This document shows, one piece after another, positions 1-8,599 of a stretch of 64,000 bases of DNA. How positions within the stretch are numbered: position 1 is the first letter of the stretch; each line of letters starts with the position of its first letter. A model generated the notes under the pieces. The model was not told where the DNA came from. It ran no database searches and saw nothing but the letters and a program-made list of their open reading frames with translations. The translations under genes were made by a program, and so were the position numbers. Source of the stretch: Clostridium_B lapidicellarium (lineage in GTDB: Bacteria > Bacillota > Clostridia > Clostridiales > Clostridiaceae); contig NZ_JBGFFE010000015.1 of the NCBI RefSeq assembly GCF_041224415.1, positions 12,608 through 76,607 of the forward strand. The letters are read 5' to 3'.

Positions 1-156
1 AGTGAAAAATTAAGTAAGGAACCCATGGGAATAGGGTTTAAAAAAGGTGATAAAAAATTAGAGGCAGAAGTACAAAAGACATTTGATGAATTGAAAAAAG
101 ACGGAACTATGTCCAAAATTTCTACAAAATGGTTTGGAGAAGATATATACAAATAA
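1..156 (+). CDS. Amino-acid ABC transporter substrate-binding protein (C-terminal end)
   Basis: The reading frame is open from the first base to a TAA at 154-156, giving the last 51 residues of a protein whose start lies outside the window. The residues MGIGFKKGD followed by a lysine/glutamate-rich helix and a KWFGEDIYK ending are typical of the C-terminus of periplasmic-type binding proteins for polar amino acids (SBP_bac_3 family). In a Gram-positive this would be a membrane-anchored lipoprotein that delivers substrate to the permease encoded 30 bases downstream. The substrate cannot be told from this fragment. Confidence 0.75.
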   Translation, partial: SEKLSKEPMGIGFKKGDKKLEAEVQKTFDELKKDGTMSKISTKWFGEDIYK

Positions 157-185
157 TATTTTAAGAAAGGAAATGGATTGAACCA

Positions 186-836
186 GTGAATATAGAATTT
201 ATAAAAGATATACTCCCTGTTTTGCTAAAGGGCAGTGTAATGACTATGGAACTTACAGTAATCACCTTGATTTTGGGAACGCTTCTTGGCATACTTTTAG
301 CACTTTTGAAATTGTCTAAAAATATCGTGCTTAAATCACTGTCAGGTTTTTATACATGGGTATTCAGAGGTACACCTCTATTATTGCAGTTGTTTTTCTT
401 CTATTATGGTTTGCCTTTTGTTGGAATAGAACTTACTCCTTTTTCAGCAGCAATATTAGGACTTTCACTTAATTGTGGAGCTTATATGGCAGAGATAATA
501 AGAGGAGGGATTCAATCTGTAAACAAGGGACAGTTTGAGGCAGCAAAGGCACTTGGATTCAGTTATGGAGAAACCATGAGGAAGATAATACTTCCCCAGA
601 CATGGAAGCTCATAATACCACCTGTTGGGAATGAATTTATATCTATATTGAAGGACACTTCCCTGGTGTCCACTATAGCAATGGTTGAGCTCATGAGATC
701 AGCACAGCAGATATATGCCAGCAGTTTTGATCCGATATCGGTATTTCTTACAGCAGCGGTGCTGTATCTTATAATGACTACTGTATTTACTACCGTATTT
801 GGAATATTTGAAAGGAAATTGGCCGTTTACAGTTAA
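186..836 (+). CDS. Polar amino-acid ABC transporter permease
   Basis: This is a 216-residue inner-membrane permease of the HisM/GlnP type. The first third is hydrophobic, and the cytoplasmic EAA loop that contacts the ATPase is visible as EAAKALGFSYGETMRKIILPQ at about residues 118-138. An NCGAYMAEIIRGG segment precedes it, as usual in this family. The start is probably GTG at 186, because a stop lies just upstream in frame; the AAGAAAGGA ribosome site sits rather far away, so a rare ATT at 177 is possible. It lies between the binding-protein tail and the ATPase gene, so the three make one import system. Confidence 0.9.
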   Translation: MNIEFIKDILPVLLKGSVMTMELTVITLILGTLLGILLALLKLSKNIVLKSLSGFYTWVFRGTPLLLQLFFFYYGLPFVGIELTPFSAAILGLSLNCGAYMAEIIRGGIQSVNKGQFEAAKALGFSYGETMRKIILPQTWKLIIPPVGNEFISILKDTSLVSTIAMVELMRSAQQIYASSFDPISVFLTAAVLYLIMTTVFTTVFGIFERKLAVYS

Positions 837-876
837 CTGTAGATTTATTTGAATTTATTTTGGAGGTGTAATCTAA

Positions 877-1656
877 ATGGAAAATACAGCTGTAAATAAT
901 TGTACAGATTTAGATAAAAATAAATATATGATAGAAGCTACTCATTTAACCAAGAGCTTTAATGATTTGGTAGTTTTTAAAGATCTTAATGTAAAAGTTA
1001 AAAAGGGTGAAGTTTTAGTTGTGATAGGACCTTCAGGTTCAGGAAAAAGTACACTGCTCAGATGCTTGAACCATCTGGAAACTTTGGACAGTGGAACTGT
1101 AGTCGTAGAAGGAGAAAAATTGAACCCGAAGGATAAGAAAATGGTGAGAAGGATAGCTACGAAGATGGGAATGGTTTTTCAGAGCTTTAACCTGTTTCCA
1201 CACATGACAGCTATTCAAAATGTCATGGAAGCTCCAATGGTAGTTAAAAAGGAGAAAAAATCGAGAGCAAGGGAAGATGCTAGAAAACTTTTAGATAAGG
1301 TCGGTTTAAAAGACAAGGAAAATTTTTATCCTTCAAAGCTTTCAGGAGGTCAGCAGCAGAGGGTGGCCATTGCAAGGGCACTTGCGATGAATCCGGATAT
1401 AATGCTTTTTGACGAACCAACATCTGCCCTGGATCCGGAACTCGTGGGAGAGGTTTTGAATGTAATGAAAGATCTAGTTAAAGACGGGATGACCATGATA
1501 GTTGTGACTCATGAGATGGGTTTTGCAAAAGAAGTGGCTGATAGGGTCATATTTATGGATAATGGTAAAATAGTGGAGCAGGGAACTCCGGAACAGATAT
1601 TTTCACATCCCAAAGAAGACAGGACTAAAGCTTTTTTGTATAAAGTTATCAAGTAA
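877..1656 (+). CDS. Polar amino-acid ABC transporter ATP-binding protein
   Basis: A 259-residue ABC ATPase of the GlnQ/HisP class. Walker A is GPSGSGKST, the Q-loop is MVFQSFNLFPH, the signature is LSGGQQQR, Walker B is IMLFDEPTSALDP and the switch histidine is in VVTHEMGFA. It carries an N-terminal extension of roughly 20 residues before the usual start of the domain. A GGAGG lies about 11 bases upstream of the ATG. It completes the transporter started by the two previous genes. argG follows closely (22 bases), which hints that the imported amino acid may be linked to arginine metabolism; that is inference only. Confidence 0.93.
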   Translation: MENTAVNNCTDLDKNKYMIEATHLTKSFNDLVVFKDLNVKVKKGEVLVVIGPSGSGKSTLLRCLNHLETLDSGTVVVEGEKLNPKDKKMVRRIATKMGMVFQSFNLFPHMTAIQNVMEAPMVVKKEKKSRAREDARKLLDKVGLKDKENFYPSKLSGGQQQRVAIARALAMNPDIMLFDEPTSALDPELVGEVLNVMKDLVKDGMTMIVVTHEMGFAKEVADRVIFMDNGKIVEQGTPEQIFSHPKEDRTKAFLYKVIK

Positions 1657-1678
1657 TATATAAATGGAGGTTGAGTTT

Positions 1679-2884
1679 ATGAAAGACAAAGTGGTATTGG
1701 CGTACTCGGGAGGATTGGATACATCGGTTATCATTCCCTGGTTGAAAGAGAATTATGATCTGGAGGTTATTGCAGCCTGCATAGATGTGGGACAAGATGA
1801 TGACATGGATAAGGTGAGGGAAAAAGCCCTCAAAACAGGTGCTTCTAAAGTGTATATTGAAGATATGAAGGAAGAATTTATAAAAAATTATCTTTTTAAG
1901 GCGGTTAAGGCCAATTTGTTGTATGAGAATTCATATATGCTTGGTACTTCTCTTGCAAGGCCTCTCATGGCGAAAAAATTAGTCGAGATAGCACATAAAG
2001 AAGGTGCCAAATATATATCCCATGGATGTACCGGAAAGGGAAACGACCAAGTGCGTTTTGAAGTTGGAGTGGCAAGTTTCGATCCGGCAATAAAGATAAT
2101 AGCTCCCTGGAGGCTGTGGAATATAAAATCAAGGGAAGATGCCATAGATTATGCAAATGCCAGGGGAGTAGAGATAACTGCGACAAAAGAAAAAATATAT
2201 TCAAATGATAAAAATATATGGCATGTAAGTCATGAAGGCGGAGACCTGGAAGATCCACGAAATGAACATAAGAGAAGCATGTATTTTATGACCGTCCCAC
2301 CTGAAAAGGCAAAGGATGAGAATACCTATATAGAGCTCTATTTTGAAAAGGGAGAACCTAAAAAATTAAACGGGCAGGAACTGGATCCTGTTACAATGAT
2401 GGAAGAGCTGAATAAAATAGGCGGTGAAAATGGAATAGGAATAGTGGACATGGTGGAAAACAGGCTTGTAGGAATGAAATCAAGGGGAGTATATGAAACT
2501 CCTGGCGGAACCATACTTTATACCGCTCATACTGCCCTTGAAAGGCTGACTATAGATAAAGACACTTTTCATTATAAACAATTGGTATCCCAGAAATACG
2601 GCGAACTTGTATATGACGGTCTGTGGTTTGGAAGCCTTAGGAAGGCATTGGATGCTTTCGTCGAAGCTACCCAGGAGAATGTGACTGGAACGGTAAAATT
2701 GAGGCTGTATAAGGGAAATATAATGACAGCGTCGATAAATGCCAAATACCCTTTATTTAATGAGAGCATATCTTCTTTTGGTGCCAGCGATCTGTACGAT
2801 CAGAAGGATGCAGATGGTTTTATCAAATTATTCAGTCTTCCCTATAAAATTAAGTCCCTGGTAGATAAGGAGAAAAAGAATTGA
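1679..2884 (+). CDS. argG: Argininosuccinate synthase
   Basis: ArgG joins citrulline and aspartate with ATP to give argininosuccinate, the seventh step of arginine synthesis, in the cytoplasm. The N-terminus has the N-type ATP pyrophosphatase P-loop AYSGGLDTS, and SHGCTGKGNDQVRFE is the conserved substrate-binding segment. The length of 401 residues is usual for the family. An upstream in-frame ATG at 1664 overlaps the GGAGG at 1667-1671, so the ATG at 1679, about 8 bases after that site, is the better start. The stop overlaps the start region of argH, so the two are translationally coupled. Confidence 0.96.
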   Translation: MKDKVVLAYSGGLDTSVIIPWLKENYDLEVIAACIDVGQDDDMDKVREKALKTGASKVYIEDMKEEFIKNYLFKAVKANLLYENSYMLGTSLARPLMAKKLVEIAHKEGAKYISHGCTGKGNDQVRFEVGVASFDPAIKIIAPWRLWNIKSREDAIDYANARGVEITATKEKIYSNDKNIWHVSHEGGDLEDPRNEHKRSMYFMTVPPEKAKDENTYIELYFEKGEPKKLNGQELDPVTMMEELNKIGGENGIGIVDMVENRLVGMKSRGVYETPGGTILYTAHTALERLTIDKDTFHYKQLVSQKYGELVYDGLWFGSLRKALDAFVEATQENVTGTVKLRLYKGNIMTASINAKYPLFNESISSFGASDLYDQKDADGFIKLFSLPYKIKSLVDKEKKN

Positions 2885-2886
2885 CT

Positions 2887-4206
2887 ATGAAACTTTGGGG
2901 TGGAAGATTTAAAAAATCCGAAAGCAAGCTTATGGAGGATTTCAATAGCTCGTTGAGATTTGACAGGCGTCTTTATAGAGAAGACATAGAGGGAAGCATG
3001 GCCCATGTTAAAATGCTTTCTAGGTGCAATATTTTATCCCGGGAAGACGGGAAAAAAATATTGGAAGGACTGAAGTCAATACTTGGGGATATAGAAAGTG
3101 GAAAGCTGAAAGTAGAGGGAAACTACGAGGATATACACAGCTTTGTAGAGATAAATCTAATAAAGAAAATAGGTCAGGCTGGAAAAAAATTACATACCGC
3201 CAGAAGTAGAAATGATCAGGTGGCAGTAGATTTTAAATTGTATGTTAAAAGAGAAGCTGGTGAAGTGATTAAAAATATAGAGACACTTCAAAATACAATA
3301 AAGAACCTGGGGGAGCGAAATAATGTGATAATGCCCGGGTATACTCACCTTCAAAGGGCCCAGGTAGTTACTTTCAAGCATTATATAATGGCGTATTATT
3401 ACATGCTTTCAAGGGATAAAAAAAGAATTTTGAATGCCGTTGAAATTATGGATGAAAGTCCGCTTGGATGCTGTGCATTGGCAGGTACGACTTATGATAT
3501 AGATAGAAATTTTACTGCTGAGGAACTTGGATTTAGAAAACCAGTTGATAATTTTCTGGACGGTGTAAGTGACAGGGATTATGTCCTTGAAATGTTATCG
3601 GATTTTTCCATATTGATCATGCATTTGAGCCGTCTTAGTGAAGAGCTTGTATTGTGGAGCAGTAAAGAATTTGATTTTGTACAGATAGATGATGAATTTT
3701 CCACAGGAAGCAGCATAATGCCTCAGAAAAAGAATCCCGACGCTGCAGAACTCATAAGAGGCAAAACTGGGAGAGTATACGGTTCACTTGTGTCACTGCT
3801 TACCACTATGAAAGGTATTCCTCTTGCCTATGATAAGGATATGCAGGAAGACAAAGAGCAGTTTTTTAATTCCTTAGATACCGTATTAAGCTGTTTGAAG
3901 GTAATGAACGGTATACTCTCCACATTAAAAGTTAAGAAAGACAATACCTTTAATGCTGTTAAGAAGGGTTTTTTAAACGCTACAGAAGCAGCAGACTATT
4001 TAGTAGGCAAAGGTATGGCTTTTAGGGATGCACATAAGGTTATTGGTGAAATTGTACTGTACTGTGAAGATAAAAATAAATCCATTGAAGATCTGTCACT
4101 GGAGGAGCTGAAAAATTTCAGTAACTTGTTTTCAGAAGATGTTTATGAATTCATAGACTATGAAAATACATTGAACAGAGGAATTAAAAAAAATCTCAAG
4201 CGATAG
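2887..4206 (+). CDS. argH: Argininosuccinate lyase
   Basis: ArgH splits argininosuccinate into arginine and fumarate and is the partner of the upstream synthase. The N-terminus MKLWGGRFKK, the HTARSRNDQV segment near residue 105 and the fumarase/aspartase superfamily signature GSSIMPQKKNPD are all present. The length of about 440 residues matches the family. Start choice is open: ATG at 2887 gives the family's usual first residues, while TTG at 2881 overlaps the argG stop and sits about 8 bases from an AGGAG. A terminator hairpin follows, so the unit ends here. Confidence 0.96.
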   Translation: MKLWGGRFKKSESKLMEDFNSSLRFDRRLYREDIEGSMAHVKMLSRCNILSREDGKKILEGLKSILGDIESGKLKVEGNYEDIHSFVEINLIKKIGQAGKKLHTARSRNDQVAVDFKLYVKREAGEVIKNIETLQNTIKNLGERNNVIMPGYTHLQRAQVVTFKHYIMAYYYMLSRDKKRILNAVEIMDESPLGCCALAGTTYDIDRNFTAEELGFRKPVDNFLDGVSDRDYVLEMLSDFSILIMHLSRLSEELVLWSSKEFDFVQIDDEFSTGSSIMPQKKNPDAAELIRGKTGRVYGSLVSLLTTMKGIPLAYDKDMQEDKEQFFNSLDTVLSCLKVMNGILSTLKVKKDNTFNAVKKGFLNATEAADYLVGKGMAFRDAHKVIGEIVLYCEDKNKSIEDLSLEELKNFSNLFSEDVYEFIDYENTLNRGIKKNLKR

Positions 4207-4225
4207 ATTGAAGGAAGAAATGTCT

Positions 4226-4264
4226 AAAGTGGAAAGCTGATTTTAAGAAGCTTTCCACTTTTTA
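4226..4264 (+). terminator. Intrinsic terminator after argH
   Basis: A perfect 13-base inverted repeat (4226-4238 against 4249-4261) with a 10-base loop is followed by a short T run. It has A-rich and T-rich flanks, so it can serve both argH and the convergent DUF378 gene. Confidence 0.8.
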
Positions 4265-4268
4265 ATTG

Positions 4269-4487
4269 TTAAATTTCTTTTGTATGCCTGTTATTTTCTG
4301 TTTCTTTGCCGAAAAACGACAGTGCATATAATCCTCCAAGACCTACCAGAGCATACAGCACTCTTGTAAAGGGTGACATTGTACCAAATAGTGATGCTAT
4401 AAGATCATATCTGAAAAATCCAATTAGCCCCCAATTGAGAGCACCTATTACCACTAATACCAGTGCAATAATGTCTAATGTCCTCAT
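4269..4487 (-). CDS. DUF378 family small membrane protein (YuzA-like)
   Basis: A 72-residue protein with two hydrophobic segments. The run IGALNWGLIGFFRYDLIASLFG, followed by a second helix containing LYALVGLGGLYAL, is the signature of DUF378. The function of this family is not known. The ATG is preceded by GGAGA at a good distance. The gene is convergent with argH and shares the terminator between them. An 84-residue open frame on the opposite strand is only a shadow. Confidence 0.85.
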   Translation of the reverse strand: MRTLDIIALVLVVIGALNWGLIGFFRYDLIASLFGTMSPFTRVLYALVGLGGLYALSFFGKETENNRHTKEI

Positions 4488-4591
4488 GTTTACATCTCCT
4501 TTTTATTTTATCCGAACGCTGCCATTGCTAATATTCCCAATTTCTCAAAGTGGGGGATAAGCACTGCTGCGCGCCTGGATAAGATTTTCTA

Positions 4592-4641
4592 AGGTTCAGG
4601 TGGAGAAAAGTATTCCTTATAAGCAAACCCCACCTGGATCT
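4592..4641 (-). terminator. Imperfect hairpin downstream of the Lrp/AsnC gene
   Basis: The arms at 4592-4603 and 4630-4641 share an AGGTGG/CCACCT core and pair over most of 12 bases. It lies about 75 bases past the stop of the minus-strand regulator. There is no strong U run, so termination is only a possibility. No gene is visible in the rest of 4488-4716. Confidence 0.3.
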
Positions 4642-4716
4642 AAAAATTACTTTATATAAATTATTATTTACAAATTATATAAAATTTATGAGGAAAAATA
4701 AAAACAAGGAAAAATA

Positions 4717-5214
4717 TTAATTTTTACTATTTGAGGTATTATTTATTATATCTATATTTATGCTTCTTTCTACAGGTTGATATAAAGATATTATGGTATC
4801 AGTCCTCTGTATTCCATCTATGGATTGAATTTTATTCATGAGCAGATCTTGCAGATCCGATATATTTTTGCATATTATTTTTATAAAAATGGAATAAACT
4901 CCGGTGGTATAGTGAATTTCAACAATTTCCTTTATGTCTATCAATTTATCGAGAACGTCTTTGAAATTTCTGGCTTTATCCAGATAGATTCCGATAAAGC
5001 CGCATACATCATATCCTATTTTGGAATTATCGATTATAAGTTTTGTCCCTTTTATTATATTCATATCCTGCATTTTTTTCATTCTAACATGGATAGTTCC
5101 GCCGCTCACGTGACATTCTCTTGCAATTTCCAAAAAAGGAGTCCTGGAATCCTTTAAAAGGATGTCGAGAATTTGAAGGTCCAAATCATCTAATCCAGAA
5201 ACTTTTAAACTCAT
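4717..5214 (-). CDS. Lrp/AsnC family transcriptional regulator
   Basis: A 165-residue regulator. Residues about 8-60 form the AsnC-type helix-turn-helix (DLDLQILDILLKDSRTPFLEIA, then a recognition helix starting at SGGTIHVRMKKM), and the rest is an Lrp-type ligand-binding (RAM) domain with a VCGFIGIYLDKA strand. It is divergent from an asparagine synthetase gene. The pairing of an AsnC-type activator with asnA is classical in other bacteria, so control of that neighbour in response to asparagine is the likely role. A perfect palindrome in the shared upstream region is the obvious operator candidate. GGAGG precedes the ATG. Confidence 0.9.
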   Translation of the reverse strand: MSLKVSGLDDLDLQILDILLKDSRTPFLEIARECHVSGGTIHVRMKKMQDMNIIKGTKLIIDNSKIGYDVCGFIGIYLDKARNFKDVLDKLIDIKEIVEIHYTTGVYSIFIKIICKNISDLQDLLMNKIQSIDGIQRTDTIISLYQPVERSINIDIINNTSNSKN

Positions 5215-5310
5215 TTAAATCCCCTCCTTGTTTATAGTTAAGTTATTGTTACTTAAATCCCCACTTAATATTATACCAGAAATTTTGTTAAATTAATAAT
5301 TTGAAACGTT

Positions 5311-5348
5311 ATCATCAATTAATAATTTATAAATTATTAATTGATGAT
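5311..5348. promoter_or_regulatory. Perfect 38-bp palindrome, candidate AsnC-family operator
   Basis: Bases 5311-5348 are exactly self-complementary over all 38 positions, with half-site ATCATCAATTAATAATTTA. A partial copy (AATTAATAATTTG) lies about 20 bases upstream at 5291-5303. The site sits in the divergent gap between the Lrp/AsnC regulator and asnA, 48 bases upstream of the asnA -35 box. Lrp-type proteins bind palindromic AT-rich sites, so this is a strong operator candidate. Confidence 0.65.
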
Positions 5349-5396
5349 GTATACAAATAATAAGTTAATAAAAAAATACAAATTTTATTATTAATA

Positions 5397-5425
5397 TTGC
5401 AATATATTCAAAAAAGTATTATGAT
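5397..5425 (+). promoter_or_regulatory. Probable sigma-A promoter of asnA
   Basis: TTGCAA at 5397-5402 and TATGAT at 5420-5425 are separated by 17 bases. The predicted transcript starts near 5432 and leaves a leader of about 65 bases, too short for a T-box, with GGGGG just before the ATG at 5497. Confidence 0.6.
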
Positions 5426-5496
5426 ATTATCAATAAATAACATAAAAAAGTAAATAAGTAATAAATTCATATAACTTATTAAAGGGGGACGCATTT

Positions 5497-6468
5497 ATGA
5501 AGACATATGTATTAAAAGATGAAAGAAAAAGGGAATTGAAAATTTTGGACAAGACATTGCAAAAAGTAGGAAGAAAAGAACTGCCCCATATACTGCATAT
5601 ACAGCAAGTTATGTTGAGAGCAGTTGATGAATACATGAGCAAGAAAGGCGTAACCAGGATTATGCCTATTATGATAGCACCGATTACGGATCCGTTGAAT
5701 CATGATGTGGAAGAATGTGAATTGGAGTATGAAGGACAAAAGTTCGATATAACAAGATCAATGATATTCCACAAACAAATAATTTTATCCAGTCCTTATC
5801 TTGATAAAATATATATAGTATCGCCTAATGTAAGATTCGAACAGGAAGAAAAGGAAGACAAGAGACATTTATTTGAATTCACACAAATTGATTTCGAATT
5901 TAAAGGTGCCACTATGGATGACATATTTAAATTTCAGGAGGGACTTGTCAAATATGTATTTAATTATATAAAAAAAGAATGTGCAGATGAGTTTAAAGCT
6001 CTTGGAATCGGAACATCACATTTGGATGTAACTGTGCCCTTTAAAAAGTATACAACACAGGAACTTCAGGCAAAATATGGCGATGATTTTGAAGAAACAG
6101 CATCGGCCAAAGCAACTCAGCCTTTCTGGATTATAAACCATAAAAGAGAATTTTATGATGCTGAAGATCTAGAAAAGCCTGGAAATTATAGAAATTATGA
6201 TTTGATATGGCCCTACGGGTATATAGAAGGTTTGAGCGGTGGAGAAAGAGAGTATAAATATGACAGGATACTCACCCGAATGAAAGAAGCCCATATGGAT
6301 GGAAATGCCTTTAGAAACTATATTCAGCTCGCAAAGGAAGGGAAAATTCCCAAGACTGCAGGAGCTGGTTTCGGAGTGGAAAGAATGACCAGATTTGTAT
6401 GCCAGCAGAAGGAAATTGATGATGTAACTGTATTTACAAGAAAACCCGGGAAAACTTATTTGTTTTAA
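5497..6468 (+). CDS. asnA: Archaeal-type asparagine synthetase A (AsnRS-like)
   Basis: A 323-residue class II aminoacyl-tRNA synthetase-like catalytic core with no anticodon-binding domain. The segment MPIMIAPITDPL, the motif-2 arginine in VRFEQEE followed by RHLFEFTQIDFE (about residues 112-134), PFWIINHKREFYD, and the motif-3 region GAGFGVERMTRF near the C-terminus match the archaeal asparagine synthetase related to AsnRS/AspRS (the Pyrococcus type), as I recall it. It does not resemble E. coli AsnA. The expected reaction makes asparagine from aspartate, ammonia and ATP in the cytoplasm. The divergent AsnC-type regulator supports this role. A tRNA-charging activity is unlikely without the anticodon domain. 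Confidence 0.85.
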   Translation: MKTYVLKDERKRELKILDKTLQKVGRKELPHILHIQQVMLRAVDEYMSKKGVTRIMPIMIAPITDPLNHDVEECELEYEGQKFDITRSMIFHKQIILSSPYLDKIYIVSPNVRFEQEEKEDKRHLFEFTQIDFEFKGATMDDIFKFQEGLVKYVFNYIKKECADEFKALGIGTSHLDVTVPFKKYTTQELQAKYGDDFEETASAKATQPFWIINHKREFYDAEDLEKPGNYRNYDLIWPYGYIEGLSGGEREYKYDRILTRMKEAHMDGNAFRNYIQLAKEGKIPKTAGAGFGVERMTRFVCQQKEIDDVTVFTRKPGKTYLF

Positions 6469-6475
6469 CATAATC

Positions 6476-6520
6476 GGCGAGAAGTTGCCTACCTATAGGT
6501 GGTGTGATGGATCGCCTTTT
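6476..6520 (+). terminator. Probable terminator after asnA
   Basis: GGCGA at 6476-6480 pairs with TCGCC at 6512-6516 and is followed directly by TTTTATTTT. An inner CTACC/GGTGG hairpin with a TATA loop lies inside. Confidence 0.6.
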
Positions 6521-6643
6521 ATTTTGATTTATGTTATAAGCTGTTTACGGGCAATTGTACATTTTTTATCATTAAAGGGTATTGATATAATATGTAAAAT
6601 ATAAGATAATATAAAGGACAGACAAATTTAAGGGGGTAATGAA

Positions 6644-7033
6644 ATGCCTTTGTGGTTAAATGTACTATTGCAGATAATATTTATCGCAATAATATTTTTA
6701 GTAGTATATAATTTTTTAAAATCCCATGTATTATGTAAACTTAATCCTAATAAGTGGCTGATTCTTGCTCTATCCATAGCATCCTTTATTTTACCGCCTG
6801 CTGTGGCAGCTTCTTTCAGATATAATATGAATGGGACGGTATGGCAGTATATATTTGCTGCTGCATTTTTAATTTTTTTCCTGTGGTTTTTGGATCTAAA
6901 CAGCGGTGCTATATATAGTAAAAGCAAAAAAAATAAAAAAGATATAAAAATAAGACCTAAGGCTAAGCCCAACAGGGTAAACCGCAGTAAGGACAGTAAC
7001 AACAATAACGGCAATAAAAAAAATAAAAAATAG
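6644..7033 (+). CDS. Small membrane protein of unknown function
   Basis: A 129-residue protein that I do not recognise. Three hydrophobic segments are visible at about residues 6-25, 39-58 and 67-84. The last third is very rich in lysine, asparagine and arginine, so a basic cytoplasmic tail is likely. GGGGG lies just upstream of the ATG and a TATAAT-like box is at 6586-6591. It stands alone between the asnA terminator and the methyltransferase promoter. A hydrophobic 128-residue frame on the other strand is a shadow. Confidence 0.7.
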   Translation: MPLWLNVLLQIIFIAIIFLVVYNFLKSHVLCKLNPNKWLILALSIASFILPPAVAASFRYNMNGTVWQYIFAAAFLIFFLWFLDLNSGAIYSKSKKNKKDIKIRPKAKPNRVNRSKDSNNNNGNKKNKK

Positions 7034-7140
7034 TTTTACATATTTTAAGGTCGTATCATGAATTACTCTGAATTAGGGTAAAATTTGATATGGCCTATAA
7101 TTATATTATTCTGAAGATTTGAAATGTTTTATTGAAATCG

Positions 7141-7169
7141 TTGACAAAACATAAAAATCCACCTATAAT
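7141..7169 (+). promoter_or_regulatory. Consensus sigma-A promoter of the methyltransferase cluster
   Basis: TTGACA at 7141-7146 and TATAAT at 7164-7169 are exact consensus boxes with a 17-base spacer. The transcript would begin near 7176 and leave a leader of about 70 bases. Confidence 0.8.
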
Positions 7170-7247
7170 TAAAATAACATATAAATAACCTGTATATACA
7201 TGATTTACTATAATCTCAGTATATATAAATATAGGGGGAAATTTAAT

Positions 7248-8414
7248 ATGGGGAAATATAATAAAATGCTACAGCAGGAAAGACAGGAAATTTTCAATAG
7301 TTTATATGAGGGAAAAGTTCCAAAAAGAATACCTATTGCAGCATGTGTTACAGTAGAATTTGCCATCAAATATTATGGAATTGATATTTTGAAAGCACAG
7401 TGGAATCCAGAGTTACTAGAGGGTGCATTTAGGAAAGTTGCAGACGACTTTTACTCAGATGTTTTTCCAATACGTGATCTCATAAGATTTCCAGTATTTT
7501 ATAGGTTGTTGGGTGCCAAGAATTTTGTAATGGGTTCCAATGGATTTCTGCAGCATCCGGAAATATCAGCTATGCATTCTGATGAATATGGAGCTTTTAT
7601 TAAATCTCCCATGGATTTTATTTTGGAAACCATTCTTCCGAGGATCTATTCGGCACTTGACACGGATCCGGTTAATCGTTCCTTAATATTGGCGAAGGCT
7701 TATAAAGCTTATTGTGATACGGTGGGTTTTTTGAATGGTGTAGTTATTCCAAATCTTGAAAAAGAATATGGAAAATATCAGGCTCCTCCGCAATCTTCTG
7801 CCATGACCGCAGCTCCTATGGATTTTATTGCAGATCAGCTTCGGGGATTTAAAGAAATCAGCCTGGATATACGAAGAAAACCTAAAGAGCTTATTGAAGC
7901 TTGTGAAGCAGTTTATGACACTATGCTGGAGCGAGGTATACCAGCACAACCGTCAATCTATAACTATACTTTTATTCCATTGCATATGCCGCCTTATATG
8001 AGAAACAGGGATTATGAAAAAATTTATTATCCGACTTTTAAACGTATGGTGGATGGCATTGCTGCTGCTGGTGGGAAATCTTATCTTTTTCTCGAGCAGG
8101 ATTGGTCAAGATTTCTTGATTCACTTTATGATTTGCCAGAGAATACGATTTTACGTTTTGAATATGGAGATCCGAAGGAAATAAAGGGGAAGTTGGGTAA
8201 ACAACATATTATTACAGGCCTTTATCCTTTAGGACTATTGAAAACCGGTACAAAACAACAGTGTATTGACAAAGCAAAGGAACTCATAGATATTCTTGCA
8301 CCGGGAGGAAAATATTTCTTTGATCTTGATAAGAATATCATTACTGTGGATAGTGTAAACGTCGATAATTTACTTGCTGTTTTGGAGACATATCGTACCT
8401 ATGGTATATATTGA
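7248..8414 (+). CDS. URO-D family corrinoid methyltransferase, O-demethylase type (copy 1)
   Basis: A 388-residue protein of the uroporphyrinogen-decarboxylase fold used by cobamide methyltransferases. It is a clear paralogue of the product at 10113-11267: both have GFLQHPE, SDV(F/L)P near residue 70, DQLRGFK, FIPLHM, LPENT and LAPGGKY. No His-X-Cys zinc motif of MtaA/MtbA is seen. Instead E-X14-E-X21-H is visible (LEQDW to LPENT to KQHI), very close to the zinc motif I recall for O-demethylase methyltransferase I. It probably moves a methyl group from a methoxylated substrate to a corrinoid protein encoded nearby. ATG at 7248 follows GGGGG; the TTG/ATG codons further upstream lack a ribosome site. 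Confidence 0.8.
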   Translation: MGKYNKMLQQERQEIFNSLYEGKVPKRIPIAACVTVEFAIKYYGIDILKAQWNPELLEGAFRKVADDFYSDVFPIRDLIRFPVFYRLLGAKNFVMGSNGFLQHPEISAMHSDEYGAFIKSPMDFILETILPRIYSALDTDPVNRSLILAKAYKAYCDTVGFLNGVVIPNLEKEYGKYQAPPQSSAMTAAPMDFIADQLRGFKEISLDIRRKPKELIEACEAVYDTMLERGIPAQPSIYNYTFIPLHMPPYMRNRDYEKIYYPTFKRMVDGIAAAGGKSYLFLEQDWSRFLDSLYDLPENTILRFEYGDPKEIKGKLGKQHIITGLYPLGLLKTGTKQQCIDKAKELIDILAPGGKYFFDLDKNIITVDSVNVDNLLAVLETYRTYGIY

Positions 8415-8429
8415 GGGGGAGAAAAAGAA

Positions 8430-8585
8430 ATGGAAAGTAAATATTTTCAAAGCTGGGAAACATATAAAAAGACATGTGATGAAAGGGCACAACCAGTTCG
8501 AAAAAATGAGGGAATCTATATGAAGCCAGTTTTTGAAAGATATGATGTGGAAATTAAAAATTTTATTATTACATTGTTACTTTGA
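8430..8585 (+). CDS. Small 51-residue protein following methyltransferase copy 1
   Basis: An open frame of 51 codons, preceded by GAGGGGGAG, sits 15 bases after the methyltransferase stop. It begins MESKYFQSWETYKK and ends in a hydrophobic run FIITLLL. It is homologous to the 47-residue frame at 11280-11423, which holds the same position after methyltransferase copy 2: both share Y(F/Y)xxWExYK, M(K/A)P, an (R/K)Y(D/E) pair and a hydrophobic C-terminus. I know of no described family. Conserved position and sequence suggest a partner or assembly factor of the methyltransferase, possibly membrane-touching. Confidence 0.75.
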   Translation: MESKYFQSWETYKKTCDERAQPVRKNEGIYMKPVFERYDVEIKNFIITLLL

Positions 8586-8599
8586 AATGGGGGGTTAAA

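Noticed and set aside
4306..4560. 84-codon plus-strand frame
   Set aside because: Antisense to the DUF378 gene, which has a good ribosome site and a family match.
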